A DNA stretch of 64,000 nt from assembly GCA_963802415.1 (NCBI GenBank), contig CAWDIH010000001.1, forward strand, positions 3,100,001-3,164,000, in the 5' to 3' direction. A program made the translations under genes and the position numbers. The notes under the pieces were generated by a model. The model was given only the letters and a program-made list of their open reading frames with translations, was not told the origin of the DNA and made no database searches. This stretch comes from DATAES01 sp963802415 (GTDB lineage: Bacteria; Actinomycetota; Acidimicrobiia; Acidimicrobiales; JACDCH01). Below, one piece after another: positions 54,332-63,342 of this stretch. Each line of letters begins with the position of its first letter. Position 1 is the stretch's first letter.

Positions 54332-55507
54332 TCACCGCCGCTTGCCCTTCTTTCGGGGTCGTGGCGGGATGTTGGTGGCCACCCGCGCCGAGCTACCGGC
54401 GGCCGCCGGCACGGGCACCGGCTCTTCGATCTCCTCACCGTTGGTCGCCGTGGGCTCCGCCGCCACCGGCTCGCGCTCGGCGGCCCGGCGCGTGGCGCTC
54501 CGCGACTCGATGCGGCGACGGACGTCACGATTGCGCGGCTCGCGCTCCTTCATGATCGCGAGCAGCGGCGACGCGATGAAGATCGACGAGTACGCACCTG
54601 AGATCAGACCGATCAGCAACGCGAGGCCGAACTCCTGGAGCGTCTTCGCGCCGAGCAGGAGCGATCCGATCCCGAGCAAGGACATGATCGGGATGACGGC
54701 TGCGATCGACGTGTTCAACGACCGCATCAATGTTTGGTTCAGCGACAGGTTCACCATGTCGCTGTAGGTGACACCGTTCGTCGCTGACACGAGACGCGTG
54801 TTCTCGTTCACCTTGTCGAACACAACGATGCCGTCGTAGATCGAATAGCCGAGGATCGTGAGTAACGCGACCACGGTCGCGGGCGTGACCTCGAGTCCGC
54901 TCAACGAGTACACACCGACGGTCACGAGGACGTCGTGCACCAATGCGGCCAGCGTCGGCACGGCCATCTTGAACTCGAATCTGAGCGTGATGTACAGCGT
55001 GATCACGATCAGGAACACCACCAGCGCGTTACGAGCCTTCTGGCTGATCTCCTTCCCCCACGACGGTCCGACCTCGTTACGGCTCACCTGATCCGGGGCC
55101 ACGCCCGCCTTGGCGGCGAGGGCGTCACGGACTTGCGCGGACTCCGCGCTGTCGAGCGTGTCGGTCTGCACGTTGATCGACCGCCCGCTCTCGCTCGTGA
55201 CCTCCTGGATCTTCGCGCCACCCAGGCCGAATCCGCTGACCACGTCGCGCGCTTGTTCAACTGTCAAGGAGTTCGATGGAACCTGAAAGATCGCGCCGCC
55301 CTCGAAGTCGATGCCGAGGTTGAGCCCTCGGATGGCGAGCGAGCCGAGACCGATGATGAGGAAGATCGCTGACAGCGAGAACCACAGCTTCGTGCGCCCG
55401 ATGAAGTCGATGTGTGTCTCGCCGTGGTAGAGCCGGCCGAGCGGTCCCCGCTTGCGCGGCTGCGGCGGCGCGAACGCGACGTCGGAACTCGCGCCTCGCT
55501 CGCTCAT
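54332..55507 (-). CDS. secF: Protein translocase subunit SecF
   Basis: Inner-membrane partner of SecD that helps proton-driven release of exported proteins. Six membrane segments are expected; visible motifs are GIDFEGGAIFQV near the first helix, RFEFKMAVPTLAALVHDVLV and LTILGYSIYDGIVVFDKVNE. 391 residues with a Pro/Ala/Lys-rich cytoplasmic tail ending RPRKKGKRR. The ATG overlaps the secD stop as ATGA. Confidence 0.97.
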   Translation of the reverse strand: MSERGASSDVAFAPPQPRKRGPLGRLYHGETHIDFIGRTKLWFSLSAIFLIIGLGSLAIRGLNLGIDFEGGAIFQVPSNSLTVEQARDVVSGFGLGGAKIQEVTSESGRSINVQTDTLDSAESAQVRDALAAKAGVAPDQVSRNEVGPSWGKEISQKARNALVVFLIVITLYITLRFEFKMAVPTLAALVHDVLVTVGVYSLSGLEVTPATVVALLTILGYSIYDGIVVFDKVNENTRLVSATNGVTYSDMVNLSLNQTLMRSLNTSIAAVIPIMSLLGIGSLLLGAKTLQEFGLALLIGLISGAYSSIFIASPLLAIMKEREPRNRDVRRRIESRSATRRAAEREPVAAEPTATNGEEIEEPVPVPAAAGSSARVATNIPPRPRKKGKRR

Positions 55508-57258
55508 CGACCGCCACCCCCCGCCGGCGCGGCGACCCGGGTCTCCTTGGGCAACGGGTCCATTCCCAGCCCGGCCCGCACGCCGATCCAGCGCGTGTCG
55601 GTGAGCCAGCGGCTGCGCACGAGCCATGCCACCATCGGCCGCTTGAAGAAGTACGCGGTGAACAGGTCGAGCAGCACCGACAGACCGAGGAAGAAGGCGA
55701 AGCCGCGCACGGCGCCCACCGTCAACCAGTACAGCAGGAGCGCGCCGATGAAGGAGGCGAGGTCGGCCGCGACGATCGTGTGCCAGGCGCGCTTGAACCC
55801 GTAGTCGACGGCGGCCCGGATGGTCTTGCCCGTCTTCACCTCGTCCTTCATGCGCTCGAAGTAGACGATGTACGAGTCCGTGGTGACGCCGACGGACACG
55901 ACGATGCCCGTTACGCCGGCCAGGCTCAGCGCCAAGCCGGCGTTCCCCGACAACCAGACGATGATGCAGTAGTTCAGCGCCGCCCACACCGCGAGACCGA
56001 ACACCACCACCACGCCCAAGGCTCGGTAGTAGAGGATCATGTAGAGCGCGACGAGTGCGAGTCCCACCAGGCCGGCGACGAGACCGGCGTGCAGCGAGTC
56101 ACGCCCGAGCGTCGCCGACACGGACTCGACGCGCTGCTGCTGCAACTCGATGGGCAGCGCGCCGTAGTTGAGGACGAGTGCGAGGTCGGACGCGGTCTTG
56201 TTCGTGAACGACCCGCTGATCTCGATGTTGCTACTCGAGAACGTGGGTTCCTGCGGCCTCGGGTTGGACTCGACTTGTCCGTCGAGAACGATGGCGGTGC
56301 TTCCACCGGGGCACGTCGCGTCGCGGTTGTAGCAACGGCTCGAGAGCTCGTTGAAACCCTGAAGGCCCGAGTCCTTCATCGTGAGCTCGACGACCCACGA
56401 GCCTTGCGGGATCGCAGCCCGTGCGTTCGACACCGCGGTTCCGTCGAGTGCGGTCGGGCCGAGAACCGCGCAGCCGTCGACCTTGCCGTCCTTGTCCTGG
56501 TCGTCCTGGGCCACGATCGGTTGGTCGCCCGGCGTGGTGCTGGCCCGGTCACCCGCGGCCCCGCAGGGCAGCGGATTCTGCGGCGCCGTTGATCCGGGCG
56601 CTGCGGGAACCGAAGCGGCCGGCGCGCTGGTCGCGGGCGCGCTCGTCGCAGGCACGCTCGTGTCCGTGCTCGCCGGGGCCTGCGCTGCGCTCAAGTGTCC
56701 GTGCGGCGGCAAGCCCAGACCGTTCTGGCTCGATCCTGTGTCGGCGCCGGATGCGGGCTCGACCGGAACGCTGCTCTGGCCCCCAGGAGAGGTCGCGCCC
56801 GCGGCAGGGGCGCTTGTCGACGGCGCGCCGTTGGGGGCGACGCAACTTCCGAATTGCCCCGACGGGCTGAGTGCCTGTTCGTACTGCTCGTCCGGAAGGC
56901 CGGTTTGCAGCTCGCCGCAGAACGGTCGGAACTGGAGTTTCGCGGTCTGACCCACCACCGCGATGGCGCGATCGCGGTCCTTCACACCCGGCAGCGACAC
57001 GACGATGAAGTTGCCCTGACGGGTGATCTCGGGCTCGGCGACACCGAGGCCGTCGACACGCCGACGGATGATCGAGATCGCCTGATCGAGCTGGCCACTC
57101 GAGGCCTTCTCTCGCGGAGCCAGCACGACCGATGTGCCGCCCTGGAGGTCCAACCCCAACTGCGGGCTGTGTCCGCCCAACGTGAGCGTGTAGGTCAACC
57201 AGCCCACGGCGAGTACGACGACGAAGACGAGCGAGAGGGCTCCGGACCGACGCATCAC
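55504..57258 (-). CDS. secD: Protein translocase subunit SecD with low-complexity insert
   Basis: Membrane subunit of the SecDF complex. N-terminal helix, GLDLQGGTSVVL, IIRRRVDGLGVAEPEI, and the C-terminal membrane domain with SVGVTTDSYIVYFERMKDEV. In the extracytoplasmic P1 domain, residues about 141-245 form an Ala/Ser/Pro/Thr-rich stretch with repeated SAPAT/SVPA units, followed by DDQDKDGKVDGC, which looks like a DxDxDG calcium loop. 584 residues, intact. GTG 57258 overlaps the yajC stop (GTGA); ATG 57255 is possible. Confidence 0.96.
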   Translation of the reverse strand: MMRRSGALSLVFVVVLAVGWLTYTLTLGGHSPQLGLDLQGGTSVVLAPREKASSGQLDQAISIIRRRVDGLGVAEPEITRQGNFIVVSLPGVKDRDRAIAVVGQTAKLQFRPFCGELQTGLPDEQYEQALSPSGQFGSCVAPNGAPSTSAPAAGATSPGGQSSVPVEPASGADTGSSQNGLGLPPHGHLSAAQAPASTDTSVPATSAPATSAPAASVPAAPGSTAPQNPLPCGAAGDRASTTPGDQPIVAQDDQDKDGKVDGCAVLGPTALDGTAVSNARAAIPQGSWVVELTMKDSGLQGFNELSSRCYNRDATCPGGSTAIVLDGQVESNPRPQEPTFSSSNIEISGSFTNKTASDLALVLNYGALPIELQQQRVESVSATLGRDSLHAGLVAGLVGLALVALYMILYYRALGVVVVFGLAVWAALNYCIIVWLSGNAGLALSLAGVTGIVVSVGVTTDSYIVYFERMKDEVKTGKTIRAAVDYGFKRAWHTIVAADLASFIGALLLYWLTVGAVRGFAFFLGLSVLLDLFTAYFFKRPMVAWLVRSRWLTDTRWIGVRAGLGMDPLPKETRVAAPAGGGGR

Positions 57259-57584
57259 TCCTCGGCCGCGGACGCAGCCTCCGCGCCGGTGCCCGCGTCC
57301 TTCTCATCGTTGGCCGCATCCGGCGCACTCGTCTCGGGTTCCGTTCGCCTCGCGATCGCGCCCTTCACCACCCGCAACTCGATGCCGGGGGCGACCTCGA
57401 GCAGCAGGATGTCACCGTCCATCGACTTGATCGTGCCGAGGATCCCCGAGGTGGTCATCACGTCGTCGCCCTCGCGCAGGGCCGCCACGACGGCTTGGTG
57501 CATACGCATCCGCCGCTGCTGTGGTCGGATGACGAAAAACCACGCCACGACGAGTATGGCGGCAAAGAAGATGACACTAGCCAC
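57255..57584 (-). CDS. yajC: Sec translocon accessory protein YajC
   Basis: Single-pass membrane protein bound to SecDF. The 109-residue protein has a membrane helix (VIFFAAILVVAWFFVIRPQQ), the family core RRMRMHQAVVAALREGDDVM and TSGILGTI, and an acidic Ala-rich tail. Placed before secD as is usual. Confidence 0.94.
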   Translation of the reverse strand: MASVIFFAAILVVAWFFVIRPQQRRMRMHQAVVAALREGDDVMTTSGILGTIKSMDGDILLLEVAPGIELRVVKGAIARRTEPETSAPDAANDEKDAGTGAEAASAAEE

Positions 57585-57623
57585 GGCCCATCAACCGTAG
57601 CCTCCCAGCGGCCACTTCGGTCC

Positions 57624-58725
57624 TCAGCCCCAAATCGCCGCCGTGTCCTGGCGAAACGCGCCGAACTCCCCGGATCGGATGGCGTCGCGCATCGCCCCGA
57701 CGAACCGCAAGGTCCAAGCGACGTTGTGCACCGTGACGAGCCGAGGCCCCGTCGGTTCCCGGACCGACAGCAAATGGCGGAGGTATGCCCGCGACCACTG
57801 GCGACACACCCGACACGGGCATGCCGGGTCGAGCGGTCGGTCGTCCGAGGCGAACCGGGCATTGCGTAGGTTGAGGCGACCCGCGTCCGTCAGCACCGTG
57901 CCGTGCCGGCCGTGGCGCGTGGGCAGGACGCAATCGAAGAGATCGACGCCGGCTGCGACGGCTTCCACCAGCCCCGAGGGATCGCCCACACCCATGAGGT
58001 AGCGGACTCGGTCTGTCGGGAGCACGCCGATGGCGGCGCGCAGCGCCGGCACCATCTCGTCACGCCGCTCTCCGACCGACAACCCGCCGATCGCGTACCC
58101 GTCAAACCCGACGGCGACGGTCCGCTCCGCGCTCTCGACCCGCAGCGCCTCGTCGACGCCGCCCTGCACGATCCCGAACAGTGCCTGGTCGGACCGCCGG
58201 TGCGCGGCCTTGGCCCGCGCCGCCCACGCGGCCGTGCGATCCACCGCGGTGCGGACGACCGCGTGCGGAGACGGAAGCGGCGGGCAGACGTCGAGCACCA
58301 TTTGGATCTCCGCGCCCAGTTGCTCCTGGATGCGCACCGCGCTCTCGGGCGTCAGGCGATGGGTGCCGCCGTCGTACGCCGAGCGGAAGCTCACGCCCGT
58401 GTCATCCACCTTGGGGCGAAGCGAGAACACTTGGAAGCCCCCGGAGTCGGTGAGCATCGGTCCGCCCCAGCCCGTGAATCGGTGCAGACCGCCGACTGCC
58501 TCCACGACATCGGCACCCGGTTTGAGCATGAGGTGGTACGTGTTCGCCAGCAGGATCTCGACGCCGAGCGAGCGCAGGTCGTCGGCGTCGAGTCCTCGGA
58601 TGGCGCCACGCGTGCCCACAGGCATGAAGCACGGCGTCGAGATCACGTGACCCGTGTGCGTACAGGCGCGCCCCGCGCGGCGCGTCACCGTCGACGGCGT
58701 CGATCGTGATGCTGACGGCGCTCAT
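57624..58725 (-). CDS. tgt: tRNA-guanine transglycosylase (N-terminal frameshift)
   Basis: Exchanges guanine 34 for preQ1 in tRNAs with GUN anticodons. Active-site Asp residues are in LTDSGGFQVFSL and DLFDCVLPTRHGRHG; the zinc site is CPCRVC with the distal His in VTVHNVAWTL. The N-terminus MSAVSITIDAVDGDAPRGAR lies in another frame, joined near 58655-58664 to GHVISTPCFMPVGTRG. Repaired length is about 366 residues. ATG 58725 overlaps the queA stop (ATGA), confirming the true start. Confidence 0.94.
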
Positions 58726-59714
58726 GCGTCGCGCTCGACGAGCATGGCGTCGCCGAACGAGAGGAAGCGGTAGCCAGAGGCGAGAGCGACGCCGTACAGG
58801 TCTCGCCAGCGTGGACCTACGAAGGCGTCGATCAAGGCGAGCAGCGTCGTGCGTGGGACGTGGAAATTGGTGAGCAGCACGTCGACGACCTGGAACGCGG
58901 ACCCGCGTGTGATGAACAGATCGGTGCGTCCATCCAGCGTTCCCGTCGCAGCTGTCGCTTCGAGCGCGCGGACGACCGTGGTTCCGATGGCGACGACTCG
59001 TGCCGCAGCCGCGCACGCTTGCATGGTGGACGGCGGGACGATGTACGCCTCCGTGTGCATGGCGTGATCCTCGACGCGCGCCTCGGTCACCGGTCGGAAC
59101 GTGTCGAGGCCGACCGCGAGCTCGATGGCCGCGACGTCGATGCCTCGCGCACGACAACGCGCCAGCAGTGGCTCCGTGAGGTGGAGTCCCGCTGTCGGAG
59201 CCGCAGCCGACACCGGACGGCGGGCGAAGACCGTCTGGTACCGCTCCGGATCCGCGAGCTTCGCGTGGACGTATGGCGGTAGCGGCATCTCGCCGGCGCC
59301 GTCGACATCACCGTCGACGGCGACGCGCCACCGTCCTTCGCCGAGGGGCTCGTGCAACGTGACGTGTACCGAGCCGTCCTGCGAGGACAGGTGCATCTCG
59401 GCGCGCACCCGCCGGCTCGGTCGCACCAGCGCTTCCCACTCGTTGCGGTGGTTCCCGACAGGCTCGACCAACAGCACCTCGACCTCCCCGCCAGTGGCTT
59501 TGCGGACATTCAGTCGCGTGGCGCGCACGCGGCTGTCGTTGACCACGACCAGGTCGCCGGGCATCAACAGGTCGGGAAGGTCGGCGACCACGTGGTGCTC
59601 AGGGGCAGCGCCGGGCCCGCGATCGACCAACAAGCGCGCCGCGTCCCGCGGCTCGATCGGCTCCTGCGCGATCGCGCTCTCCGGTAGCAGGTATTCGAGT
59701 TCGGAAGCGTCCAA
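58722..59714 (-). CDS. queA: S-adenosylmethionine:tRNA ribosyltransferase-isomerase
   Basis: Builds epoxyqueuosine on tRNA from preQ1 and SAM. The 330-residue protein begins ELEYLLPESAIAQEPIEPRD and contains DLVVVNDSRVRATRL, PTAGLHLTEPLL, VGLDTFRPV and LLTNFHVPRTTLLALIDAF. Intact. Adjacent tgt gives the two central steps of queuosine synthesis; the preQ1 enzymes are not in the window. Confidence 0.97.
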   Translation of the reverse strand: MDASELEYLLPESAIAQEPIEPRDAARLLVDRGPGAAPEHHVVADLPDLLMPGDLVVVNDSRVRATRLNVRKATGGEVEVLLVEPVGNHRNEWEALVRPSRRVRAEMHLSSQDGSVHVTLHEPLGEGRWRVAVDGDVDGAGEMPLPPYVHAKLADPERYQTVFARRPVSAAAPTAGLHLTEPLLARCRARGIDVAAIELAVGLDTFRPVTEARVEDHAMHTEAYIVPPSTMQACAAAARVVAIGTTVVRALEATAATGTLDGRTDLFITRGSAFQVVDVLLTNFHVPRTTLLALIDAFVGPRWRDLYGVALASGYRFLSFGDAMLVERDA

Positions 59715-59726
59715 GACGCTGTCGTC

Positions 59727-60764
59727 CTAGCCGAACAACCCCGGCGCCGCATCTCCGCCCTGGGTGGCCGGCGGTTCGAGCCCCAGGTGGTCCCACGCCG
59801 CCGGGGTGGCGACCCGTCCCCGATGGGTCCGCATCAGCAACCCCTGCTGGATGAGGAAGGGCTCGTAGACGTCCTCGACCGTCTCATCCGGCTCCCCGAC
59901 CGAGATGGCAAGGGTCTTCAAACCGACCGGTCCGCCAGCGAACCGCGCGCACAGCGCGGTGAGCACCGCACGGTCGACCTTGTCGAGCCCGCGTTCGTCG
60001 ACGCCGAAGACCGTGAGGCCCGCATGCGCAGTGGCGCCGTCGACGACGCCGCCGCCCCGCACCTCGGCGAAGTCGCGGCTGCGGCGCAAGAGGCGGTTGG
60101 CGATGCGAGGTGTGCCGCGCGCTCGCCGTGCGATCTCGTTCGCGCCTCGCTCGTCGACCTGGACACCGAGAATGCCCGCGGCGCGCACCACGATGACTTC
60201 CAGATCGTCGACGTCGTAGTAGTCGAGTCGGGCGACGAGCCCGAACCGGTCGCGCAGCGGTCCCGTGATCAGACCCGTGCGCGTCGTGGCGCCGACGAGC
60301 GTGAAGCGCGAAAGGTCGAGGCGGATCGATCGGGCCGCGGGGCCCTTGCCGAGAACGATGTCGAGTTGGAAGTCCTCCATCGCCGGATACAGCACTTCCT
60401 CCACGGCCCGCGCCAGCCGGTGGATCTCGTCGATGAACAGGACATCGCCCTCGTCGAGGTTCGTGAGGAGCGCGGCCAGGTCGCCGGCGCGCTCGATGGC
60501 GGGACCCGACGTCACGTGCAGGCGCACGCCGAGCTCCGCGGCGACGATGTGGGCGAGCGTGGTCTTGCCGAGACCGGGTGGACCAGCGAACAGGAGGTGA
60601 TCCGCGGCCTGTCCCCGAGCCCGTGCCGCCTCGAGGATGATCGACAGATGCTCCTTGAGCTCTGCCTGTCCGACGAAGTCCTGTAGCCGGCGGGGCCGGA
60701 GCCCGCCGTCCTCGCCGATCTCGTCGCCCGGCACGGGGTCGGGGCTGAGCAGCTCTTCACGCAT
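59727..60764 (-). CDS. ruvB: Holliday junction branch-migration helicase RuvB
   Basis: AAA+ motor of RuvAB. 345 residues: RPRRLQDFVGQAELKEHL, Walker A GPPGLGKTT, Walker B VLFIDEIHRL, sensor VGATTRTGLITGPLRDRFG and the C-terminal winged helix with EPFLIQQGLLMRTHRGR. Complete, 9 bases after ruvA. Confidence 0.98.
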   Translation of the reverse strand: MREELLSPDPVPGDEIGEDGGLRPRRLQDFVGQAELKEHLSIILEAARARGQAADHLLFAGPPGLGKTTLAHIVAAELGVRLHVTSGPAIERAGDLAALLTNLDEGDVLFIDEIHRLARAVEEVLYPAMEDFQLDIVLGKGPAARSIRLDLSRFTLVGATTRTGLITGPLRDRFGLVARLDYYDVDDLEVIVVRAAGILGVQVDERGANEIARRARGTPRIANRLLRRSRDFAEVRGGGVVDGATAHAGLTVFGVDERGLDKVDRAVLTALCARFAGGPVGLKTLAISVGEPDETVEDVYEPFLIQQGLLMRTHRGRVATPAAWDHLGLEPPATQGGDAAPGLFG

Positions 60765-60773
60765 CGGCGCGCC

Positions 60774-61397
60774 TCACCGGACGAAGGCCAGGCGCTGCAG
60801 CGCCTGCTTCAACAGAAGAGCAACGTCGCCTTCATCGGGCACGTCTGCCAGTGCCTCGCGAACCTCGTCCGGTCCGTACCCCAGCCCCACAAGCGCGTCG
60901 CGCACGTCCGCTCGCGCCGCCGGCGCCGTTTCGTGCGCGCCGACGGAGCCGTTGCCGTTGGCGCCGACTGCGACCTTCGTGAGATCGATGTCCGCCGCGC
61001 TGAAGCGCGACTTCAGCTCGACGAGCAGACGCGCCGCGGTCTTCTTGCCGACGCCAGGCACGAGACACAGCGCGGCGATGTCGTCGTGGGCGAGTGTGCG
61101 TTGCAGCGACTCCGGGTTGTGCACCGAGAGGATCGCGAGCGCGAGCGCGGGGCCGACGCCGTGCGCACCGAGGAGCGCTTCGAAACAGCGTCGCTCTCCT
61201 GCCGACGCGAACCCGTACAGGGTCTGCGCGTCTTCGCGTACGTGGTGGTGGACGTGCACCAGCGCCTCGTCGCCGACACCGCCGAGGGTGACCGCGGTCG
61301 ACGGCGACACCAACACCCGGTAGCCGACGCCTTCGACTTCGACGAGCACCTCCTGCTCGGTACGGTCGAGCAGACGGCCGCGCAACGACCCGATCAT
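60774..61397 (-). CDS. ruvA: Holliday junction DNA-binding protein RuvA
   Basis: Tetramer that holds the four-way junction and recruits RuvB. 207 residues: MIGSLRGRLLDRTEQEVLVE, domain II helix-hairpin-helix LCLVPGVGKKTAARLLVELK, and the C-terminal UBA-like RuvB-binding domain DALVGLGYGPDEVREAL. The ATG overlaps the ruvC stop (ATGA). Confidence 0.97.
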   Translation of the reverse strand: MIGSLRGRLLDRTEQEVLVEVEGVGYRVLVSPSTAVTLGGVGDEALVHVHHHVREDAQTLYGFASAGERRCFEALLGAHGVGPALALAILSVHNPESLQRTLAHDDIAALCLVPGVGKKTAARLLVELKSRFSAADIDLTKVAVGANGNGSVGAHETAPAARADVRDALVGLGYGPDEVREALADVPDEGDVALLLKQALQRLAFVR

Positions 61398-61891
61398 CGG
61401 GCGGCCAGCCTTCGAAGGGCGGGCTCGTGCGCGAGATGGCACAGCGCCAATGCCACGGCGTCGGCCGCGTCCACGGGCCGGAGCGGATGATCGATGCCGA
61501 GCAGTCGTTGCACCATCCGCTCGATCTCGTCCTTCCCGGCGCCGCCCCATCCGGCGACCGCCTGCTTGACCTCGTTCGGACCGTACTGCGCGACCTCGCA
61601 TCCGGCGTTGATGGCCTCGGCCATCACGACCCCGCTCGCCTGACCGACCGACATGGCGGTGCGCACGTTCGCCTGGAAGTACACCCGCTCGACGGCCACC
61701 ACCGCCGGCGGCGCCTGCGTGAGCAGCGCCCGGATCTCGCGCTGGAGCTCACCGAGACGTTCGGGTAGCGGGGCGGCGGCGGGGGTGGTGATGACGCCGG
61801 CCGCAACGGCCCGCACCTTTCCGCCGGACAGCGGCTCGAGCACCCCGTAGCCGCACCGGGACAGCCCCGGATCGACACCCAACACGAACAC
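61394..61891 (-). CDS. ruvC: Holliday junction resolvase RuvC
   Basis: Endonuclease cutting Holliday junctions. 165 residues with the four acidic catalytic residues in VLGVDPGLSRCGYG, VAVERVYFQANV and the C-terminal PVDAADAVALALCH. The order ruvC-ruvA-ruvB is typical and forms one transcript with yebC upstream. Confidence 0.97.
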   Translation of the reverse strand: MFVLGVDPGLSRCGYGVLEPLSGGKVRAVAAGVITTPAAAPLPERLGELQREIRALLTQAPPAVVAVERVYFQANVRTAMSVGQASGVVMAEAINAGCEVAQYGPNEVKQAVAGWGGAGKDEIERMVQRLLGIDHPLRPVDAADAVALALCHLAHEPALRRLAAR

Positions 61892-61937
61892 GCGTACGAC
61901 GCTAGCCCCCCGAGGTGCGACCTGCGGTGGATCGTGC

Positions 61938-62687
61938 TCAGGCCGACGCTGCCGTGAGGATGTCGTCGGGGATGTCGAAGTTGGCGTGCACGTTCTGCAC
62001 GTCGTCGTGCTCGTCGAGCGCGTCGATCAGCCGAAGCACCTTCTTGGCACCTTCGGCATCCGTCAGCGGAATCGTCGTCTGCGGCACCATCGTGAGGTCG
62101 GCGGAGTCCACAGCCATTCCCGCTTCTTCGATCGCGGAACGAACGCGATGCAGGTCCGTCGGCGCGGTCGTCACGCGCCACAGCTCGCCGTCGTCGGCGA
62201 TGTCGTCGGCTCCCGCGTCGAGCGCGGTGAGCATCAGCTCCTCCTCGTCCGCCGTGCGGTCGACGAGGATCTGGCCTTTGCGGTCGAACTGCCACGCCAC
62301 AGCGCCGGGTTCCGCGATCGAGCCGCCGTTGCGGCTGAACAGGCTGCGGACGTCCGCGCCTGTCCGGTTGCGATTGTCGGTCAGCACCTCCACGAGCACG
62401 GCGACGCCGCCGGGGGCGTAACCCTCATACGTCATCTGCTCGTAGGTGACACCTTCGAGCTCACCGGTGCCGCGCTTGATGGCGCGTTCGATGGTGTCCG
62501 TCGGGATCGACACGTCGCGCGCCTTCTGGTACATCGTGCGCAGCGTCGGGTTGACGTCGGGATCGCCGCCGCCCTCACGCGCCGCGACCTCGACCTGGCG
62601 GAGCACCTTGGCGAACAACTTGCCGCGGGCCTGGTCCTTCGCCCCTTTCTGGTGTTTGATCGTCGCCCACTTCGAGTGACCCGACAT
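61938..62687 (-). CDS. yebC: YebC/TACO1-family translation/transcription factor
   Basis: 249-residue member of the YebC family; recent work on homologues links them to translation of proline-rich stretches, earlier work to transcription control. Family markers: SGHSKWATIKHQKGAKDQAR at the start, NPTLRTMYQKARDVSIP, YEGYAPGGVAVLVEVLTDN and GADDIADDGE. Complete, between pdxT and ruvC as in many actinobacteria. Confidence 0.95.
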   Translation of the reverse strand: MSGHSKWATIKHQKGAKDQARGKLFAKVLRQVEVAAREGGGDPDVNPTLRTMYQKARDVSIPTDTIERAIKRGTGELEGVTYEQMTYEGYAPGGVAVLVEVLTDNRNRTGADVRSLFSRNGGSIAEPGAVAWQFDRKGQILVDRTADEEELMLTALDAGADDIADDGELWRVTTAPTDLHRVRSAIEEAGMAVDSADLTMVPQTTIPLTDAEGAKKVLRLIDALDEHDDVQNVHANFDIPDDILTAASA

Positions 62688-62690
62688 CGG

Positions 62691-63260
62691 TTAGACCCCC
62701 TCGAGGAAGAGCCGGTGGATGCGATCGTCGTTCGAGAGCTCGGGGTGGAACGCGGCTGCAACCAGCGATCCGCGCCGAACGAGCACGGGTTTGCCGTCGA
62801 CCGTTGCGAGGACGTCGACGCTGCCGCCGGCGCGTTCCACGACGGGCACGCGGATGAACACCGCGTGGAACGGACCGCCGTCGAGCCCGCGTACGTCGAG
62901 GTCGCTCTCGAAGCTGTCGACCTGCCGTCCGAACGCGTTGCGGCGCACGTCGATGTCGAGCACGCCGAAGCTGCGCTGGTCGTCTCGACCATCGAGCACG
63001 TTGCACGCGAGGAGGATCATCCCGGCGCACGTACCGAGCGTGGGCGATCCTGCTGCGAGCCGCTCGGCGATCGGGTCGCGCAAACCTGACGAATCGAGCA
63101 GCAACGACATCGTCGTCGACTCCCCGCCAGGTAGCACGAGTCCGTCGACGCCGTCGAGATCAGCGGGGACGCGGACCTCTCGCGCCTCAGCGCCGAGGGA
63201 GGTCAGGACCCCGGCGTGGGTGGCGAACGCACCCTGCAACGCAAGAACGCCGATCTTCAC
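62691..63260 (-). CDS. pdxT: Pyridoxal 5'-phosphate synthase glutaminase subunit
   Basis: Supplies ammonia to PdxS for PLP synthesis. The 189-residue class I amidotransferase has IGVLALQGAFATHAGVL, VLPGGESTTMSLLL, the catalytic Cys in LGTCAGMILLA and His/Glu in AAFHPELSND. GTG 63260 is chosen from the family start. pdxS is not in the window; it usually lies just upstream. The 82 bases 63261-63342 separate it from a divergent gene. Confidence 0.96.
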   Translation of the reverse strand: MKIGVLALQGAFATHAGVLTSLGAEAREVRVPADLDGVDGLVLPGGESTTMSLLLDSSGLRDPIAERLAAGSPTLGTCAGMILLACNVLDGRDDQRSFGVLDIDVRRNAFGRQVDSFESDLDVRGLDGGPFHAVFIRVPVVERAGGSVDVLATVDGKPVLVRRGSLVAAAFHPELSNDDRIHRLFLEGV

Positions 63261-63342
63261 CTGGAGGCCTCTGACGCATCGGCGCACGAGTGTAGAGGCG
63301 CACAATTGAGTCCCGGTACCGTCGCTACGGCAGGCTTGACCG

